A stretch of 8,090 bases of DNA. It comes from Phycisphaerae bacterium (GTDB lineage: Bacteria; Planctomycetota; Phycisphaerae; Sedimentisphaerales; Anaerobacaceae). The stretch covers positions 1 through 8,090 of the forward strand of contig JAUVYZ010000082.1 in NCBI GenBank assembly GCA_030602845.1, in the 5' to 3' direction. Both the position numbers and the translations under genes were made by a program. Below, piece after piece: positions 4,876 through 8,090 of this stretch; the stretch's first letter is position 1; the number at the start of each line of letters is the position of its first letter. The notes beneath the pieces were generated by a model, which saw only the letters and a program-made list of their open reading frames with translations, made no database searches and had not been told where the DNA came from.

Positions 4876-7815
4876 CTATTCGGTCGAGCTACGTTTATTT
4901 GGGTCAATCGCAAGAACATTAGAGGCAGCCTTATAGTAAGATGATTCTTTCTTTACCAACCCGCAAATTCGCTGAGCAACCTTTTTAGCTTCTACCAACT
5001 TGCCCTCATCAGCCAGCAATTGCATTTGCACCGTAAGGGCAGGAGGATGGTCGGGATTTCGTTCGAGGACGCGTTCGGCGGTCGCTTCAGCCTTTTGAGG
5101 ATTATTACATTGGAGGGCATAAACTACGAATCCCGCTGAAAAGAAGTCATAGAGCTCCTCAGGTGCGCTTTCCTTCAGTTGTTCCAAAAAGCTGAGCATC
5201 GCTTCGTCACCAGCTTTCTCATAGCCCAACTTGAAAAGCAGCAGGCTCGCTACTTTCCGCATTTGCAAGCCTGTTGCTGAGAATTGGCTATCTTCCAATT
5301 CCAGCAGGCGCATTACATTAATGAGTGCCTGTTCATTATCTTCATTTGCTGAGGCTTTCTTGTACAACTCAAGGTATTTGGATGTTCCCCGTACTCTCTT
5401 GTCAAATGTTTGATATTTTCTCAGACGCTCCTTCATATCCTCCTCGGTCGTCTCTTTGATGGTAACGAAGAGATTCTCACTTTTCCGTGATTTCTTCTCA
5501 CACAACTTATCGAGTACCTTTTTTACGCAGCCCATTCCGTGCTTTTTGATCAGCCTTTGCGCTTCATGTGTCGCGTAGGCATATCGTGTCATTCTCAGCT
5601 GATTCTCATATTCCAACGGTGTTCTTATACAGAAATTCAACCCCATCCAATAACGCAGGTTGATTTGCTTCTCCAATTGCTTGTGTTCGTTTATGTCATA
5701 AGCTTTGGCAAATTCTTCTGCGGCTTTGGCACCAAAATACTTTTTCAAAAGCTCTATTGTTATCGCGTTCGCAAAACCGTCACCGAACCATCGCCAGTAT
5801 GGGTCTTGCGGCCTAACTCGCTTCAGCAAACTCATCTCGACAACTTCGTGAAGCGCAATCCCGATTTTTCCAGAACCGAATACGCTCTTATATAACATCT
5901 CAAAAATCTGATTAACCTCTTTTTCAAACGTTGCCTCGAAGCCGAGTGGGAAAGTAACCTCGATATCTTCTGAAGGGCCCGTTTCGCTTCTTCCCTTGAA
6001 TTCCAGCCGATACTCTGCCATATCAGTAGTCTTGTCGTATGTGAAGTTTGGAAGTTTGCCACCTGCCCGCAGGAAATTTTTTGTCGTTTCTCGCCTGACC
6101 AGGTAAAAAGTCGGTTTAGCCATAGGAAAAAAGCTCAGGAATTCTGTCAACATTCTATGCTGCCATTCGGTATCCTCTTCAGTTATTCCAAGAATCTGGT
6201 TGATATCGGCGATAATTTGCCCTTTTTCCGCAGCGGTCAGCCTCTTTTCCCCCATTTTAGTGACGAACTGTTTATAGCCCTTTTCAAAGATGGGCAGTTT
6301 CGATGCATCACCAAAGATGGAGAAATCATAGAAATCAACATTACTGTCTCTGTCAAAATCGGTGATCTTCCTCAAATCCGTATGACCAATACAGCTTTTG
6401 AATCCGGACTGTATCTGCCAGCCTGGATTGGCCGCACGTCCTTGTGATTCGTAGGCGCCGATGTCAAAAGGGGCTTTCCTGCTGGTACAATTGAAATCCA
6501 GTTTCACAGCAAAAGCCGGGTCAGCGGCATCGATTAGCCTCGATCCCGGCCCGGGCCAGAAGTCGTTCTTATCGGCTTCGACGAAAGCCTCGGAAATAGT
6601 GCCTCCATCGTAAAAGCGAGAGCTGTCAATCGCCGCACCGTTCAAACCACCTGTGATATAGTTTGCGCTGAACGTAGACTCACCAATTCCGGACGCATCG
6701 ATTGCCGTAGAATCCGGACAATAAACAGCGTTATTACTGAAAGTCATATTGCTTGTGTTAGACCATCGAATGCGAGCACCTCTGGGATGGTTCACGACCG
6801 TATTGTTGACTATCGTAACATTGCGCATCTGGGATACCGCGGCATGTGGCGCTGCTGTGATTCCTGTTACAGAACAATCAAAGATGATGTTGTTTCGTAC
6901 AATCGCATCAGAGACTACCTGTATCCCTTCGCCGGCCCTCCAAATAACGTTTCCCTCTACTATGTTGACCTTGGGTCCGCCGCCATATACGAAGATACCC
7001 GGGTACTTGCGGCCGATGTTTGTGTCGTGGATTACGTTGTCCCGGACGATATTACCATACGATCGCACCTTGATTTCAATACCATCGTTTCCACCGCCGC
7101 TCGTGCCGCGCAAATGATGAATGTAATTACCTTCAACCAGCGTATTAGTGGTGCGACACGACCCACTATGACAGCCGATATACATACCTTCTCCTTCTGT
7201 GGAGCCGGACGTGCTTAAGCCCGTGTGATGAATATGATTCCTGCGAATGACAAAAGCATCACAATCCCCGCTGTTCATTGTTAACGCGTTGTTCCCGGTT
7301 TCGAATATCTCGCATTTTTCAAACTTGATGTGATGTCCTTTAATGAACCTGACGCCGGAGCTGCCGCCCTGAAAGCGAAGGCCTCGAATGACTAAGTATG
7401 AACAGTCCACAAACTCAATATTGTTATGCCTGTCGATGTTGTCGGCAGGACGGGTGAGTAGCGGTGATTCTCCCTCAGCGGCTCGAATAACAATTGGCTG
7501 GGCCGCCGTGCCCTTAGCGGTAATGGCTCGACGAGCATTCTGCGAGTAGATTCCTCCGTGCAATATGAGTTCATCGCCGGGCTTGAGCGAATTTGCGACA
7601 CGTTCAAATTCTTCCTGAGAATCCACAGTTGCCGGGAAGATTTCAAGGACGGCGCCGCGGCATCTGGATGCACTCAGCAAGCAGACAGAGAATGCGGCAA
7701 TCATCAAAACCTGCCAAATCAGCAATTGGATGGCCTTGCATCTGAACTTACTGCTTGGAAGGCATTCGCATATGGCACCGATTCGATTAAAGATAATTGA
7801 AAGCCAATGACCCAT
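4876..7815 (-). CDS. Large secreted beta-helix / dockerin-like / degenerate gluzincin / TPR protein
   Basis: The protein has 979 residues from the ATG at 7815, chosen because AGGAG lies 6 nt upstream; the frame is open to 7950, but those extra 45 codons overlap the putative promoter. A hydrophobic export segment spans about 28-47 after a long N-region. Residues 60-455 form a right-handed beta-helix: an entry motif with L-K-P-G-D (near 77) and H-G-G-I-Y, then repeated turns such as V-E-G-N-Y-I-H-H, V-R-D-N-V-I-H-D and V-R-N-N-I-I-F-D, closing with D-I-G-A-Y-E at 451-456. A dockerin/EF-hand loop (D486, D488, D490, D494, D497) follows. Residues about 525-790 resemble a gluzincin peptidase with HEVVE at 656-660 and W-F-G-D-G-F-A at 676-682. 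Residues about 825-979 are helical and TPR-like. The beta-helix recalls polysaccharide lyase 6-like proteins, but no catalytic set was identified. It may act outside the membrane on glycans or protein. Confidence 0.85.
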   Translation of the reverse strand: MGHWLSIIFNRIGAICECLPSSKFRCKAIQLLIWQVLMIAAFSVCLLSASRCRGAVLEIFPATVDSQEEFERVANSLKPGDELILHGGIYSQNARRAITAKGTAAQPIVIRAAEGESPLLTRPADNIDRHNNIEFVDCSYLVIRGLRFQGGSSGVRFIKGHHIKFEKCEIFETGNNALTMNSGDCDAFVIRRNHIHHTGLSTSGSTEGEGMYIGCHSGSCRTTNTLVEGNYIHHLRGTSGGGNDGIEIKVRSYGNIVRDNVIHDTNIGRKYPGIFVYGGGPKVNIVEGNVIWRAGEGIQVVSDAIVRNNIIFDCSVTGITAAPHAAVSQMRNVTIVNNTVVNHPRGARIRWSNTSNMTFSNNAVYCPDSTAIDASGIGESTFSANYITGGLNGAAIDSSRFYDGGTISEAFVEADKNDFWPGPGSRLIDAADPAFAVKLDFNCTSRKAPFDIGAYESQGRAANPGWQIQSGFKSCIGHTDLRKITDFDRDSNVDFYDFSIFGDASKLPIFEKGYKQFVTKMGEKRLTAAEKGQIIADINQILGITEEDTEWQHRMLTEFLSFFPMAKPTFYLVRRETTKNFLRAGGKLPNFTYDKTTDMAEYRLEFKGRSETGPSEDIEVTFPLGFEATFEKEVNQIFEMLYKSVFGSGKIGIALHEVVEMSLLKRVRPQDPYWRWFGDGFANAITIELLKKYFGAKAAEEFAKAYDINEHKQLEKQINLRYWMGLNFCIRTPLEYENQLRMTRYAYATHEAQRLIKKHGMGCVKKVLDKLCEKKSRKSENLFVTIKETTEEDMKERLRKYQTFDKRVRGTSKYLELYKKASANEDNEQALINVMRLLELEDSQFSATGLQMRKVASLLLFKLGYEKAGDEAMLSFLEQLKESAPEELYDFFSAGFVVYALQCNNPQKAEATAERVLERNPDHPPALTVQMQLLADEGKLVEAKKVAQRICGLVKKESSYYKAASNVLAIDPNKRSSTE

Positions 7816-7821
7816 TTCGTT

Positions 7822-7826
7822 CTCCT
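7822..7826 (-). promoter_or_regulatory. Ribosome binding site that decides the start of the large protein
   Basis: The reverse strand reads AGGAG, AACGAA, ATG, a 6-nt spacer. No comparable site precedes the upstream ATG codons of the same frame at 7950 or 7836 (the latter starts M-V-R-I-Q-E-N-E-M). Confidence 0.75.
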
Positions 7827-7862
7827 GTATCCTTACCATCAATTCTTTTATTATCAACAACC

Positions 7863-7890
7863 ACTCTATCATACATTGTGATGTTGTCAA
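7863..7890 (-). promoter_or_regulatory. Candidate promoter of the large-protein / YkgJ unit
   Basis: A perfect TTGACA (7890-7885, reverse strand) is followed by a 16-nt spacer and TAGAGT (7868-7863, 4/6). The transcript would start near 7856, giving a leader of about 40 nt before the ATG at 7815. This agrees with the start codon chosen from the ribosome site. Confidence 0.5.
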
Positions 7891-8001
7891 GCAGGGCAAA
7901 ACTGTCCCCCCTCCCTCTACTCCCATCGCCAATTCTGCCCCTGGGAGCAATGGGTTCTGAGCATCTCAAATCGGCAATCCTTTCCCATTCCCTACTCTCC
8001 C

Positions 8002-8021
8002 GGTGCACCAAAAAGTGCACC
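8002..8021. repeat. Perfect 7-bp inverted repeat upstream of the large gene
   Basis: GGTGCAC (8002-8008) and GTGCACC (8015-8021) surround a 6-nt CAAAAA loop. It lies about 110 bp upstream of the candidate -35 box. It could be the 3' end hairpin of a gene beyond the window or a binding site for a dimeric regulator; no T-run follows on either strand. Confidence 0.5.
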
Positions 8022-8030
8022 AACGATGTT

Positions 8031-8066
8031 CTACCAGCCTACTACTCACCTACTACCAGCCTACTA
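8031..8066. repeat. 14-bp direct repeat with 22-bp period
   Basis: CTACCAGCCTACTA occurs at 8031-8044 and 8053-8066, separated by ctcaccta, which is itself a shortened version of the same CCTACT theme. Further CCTACT words occur at 7991. It looks like a short minisatellite in noncoding DNA; the reverse-strand frame through it contains two consecutive TAG stops. Confidence 0.65.
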
Positions 8067-8090
8067 TTCCACTGCATAAAGCCATTTTTG

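Noticed and set aside
7816..7950. 45-codon N-terminal extension of the large protein to an ATG at 7950
   Set aside because: AGGAG sits 6 nt before the internal ATG at 7815, and a TTGACA-based promoter lies inside the extension, so the extension is probably untranslated.
7787..8023. Minus-strand frame with a LamG-like phrase (L-L-D-N-I-T-M-Y-D-R-V-V)
   Set aside because: It begins at a GTG without a ribosome site, runs through the candidate promoter and overlaps the start of the large gene, has two TAG stops just upstream, and the phrase is not followed by the usual S-x-E-E-I of LamG ends. A remnant of an old gene cannot be fully excluded.

Overview
The window looks like a chromosomal stretch from a Planctomycetota-type bacterium (Phycisphaerae-like is my best guess; Verrucomicrobiota or Lentisphaerota are alternatives). 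The reasons are four consecutive genes ending in a PEP-CTERM exosortase sorting tail, an FG-GAP repeat exported protein, and a very large secreted beta-helix protein carrying a single dockerin/EF-hand calcium loop. Taxonomy is inferred from gene style only. No rRNA, tRNA, CRISPR array or transposase gene is visible.

Layout. (1) Positions 1-988, minus strand: the 5' part of an FG-GAP repeat protein that runs off the left edge. It has a signal peptide, then 55-residue units encoded by an exact 165-bp DNA period. (2) Positions 989-1731: a 743-bp divergent intergenic region with a candidate promoter in each direction, several hairpins and a 55-bp three-armed palindromic element. (3) Positions 1732-4354, plus strand: four PEP-CTERM genes with gaps of 85, 39 and 54 nt, probably one operon. 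Genes 2 and 3 are diverged tandem paralogues. Gene 4 carries an InlB B-repeat-like domain. A 14-bp minisatellite covers the stop codon of gene 2. (4) Positions 4355-4563: a convergent intergenic region with two long inverted repeats; one of them overlaps the stop codon of the next gene. (5) Positions 4564-7815, minus strand: a two-gene unit. A 979-residue secreted protein comes first (beta-helix, dockerin-like loop, gluzincin-like domain with altered metal ligands, TPR-like tail), followed 39 nt later by a small YkgJ-family cysteine-cluster protein. (6) Positions 7816-8090: its leader, a good -35 box, a perfect inverted repeat and a direct repeat.

How the parts may fit together: nearly everything here is predicted to be exported or displayed at the cell surface. 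The PEP-CTERM proteins need an exosortase, which is not in the window. The FG-GAP and beta-helix proteins are likely surface or secreted glycan- or protein-binding factors. The least ordinary item is the large protein. Its putative peptidase domain keeps the exact HExxH-x18-E spacing of gluzincins but reads HEVVE-x18-D. The intergenic DNA is also unusually rich in palindromes and short tandem repeats.
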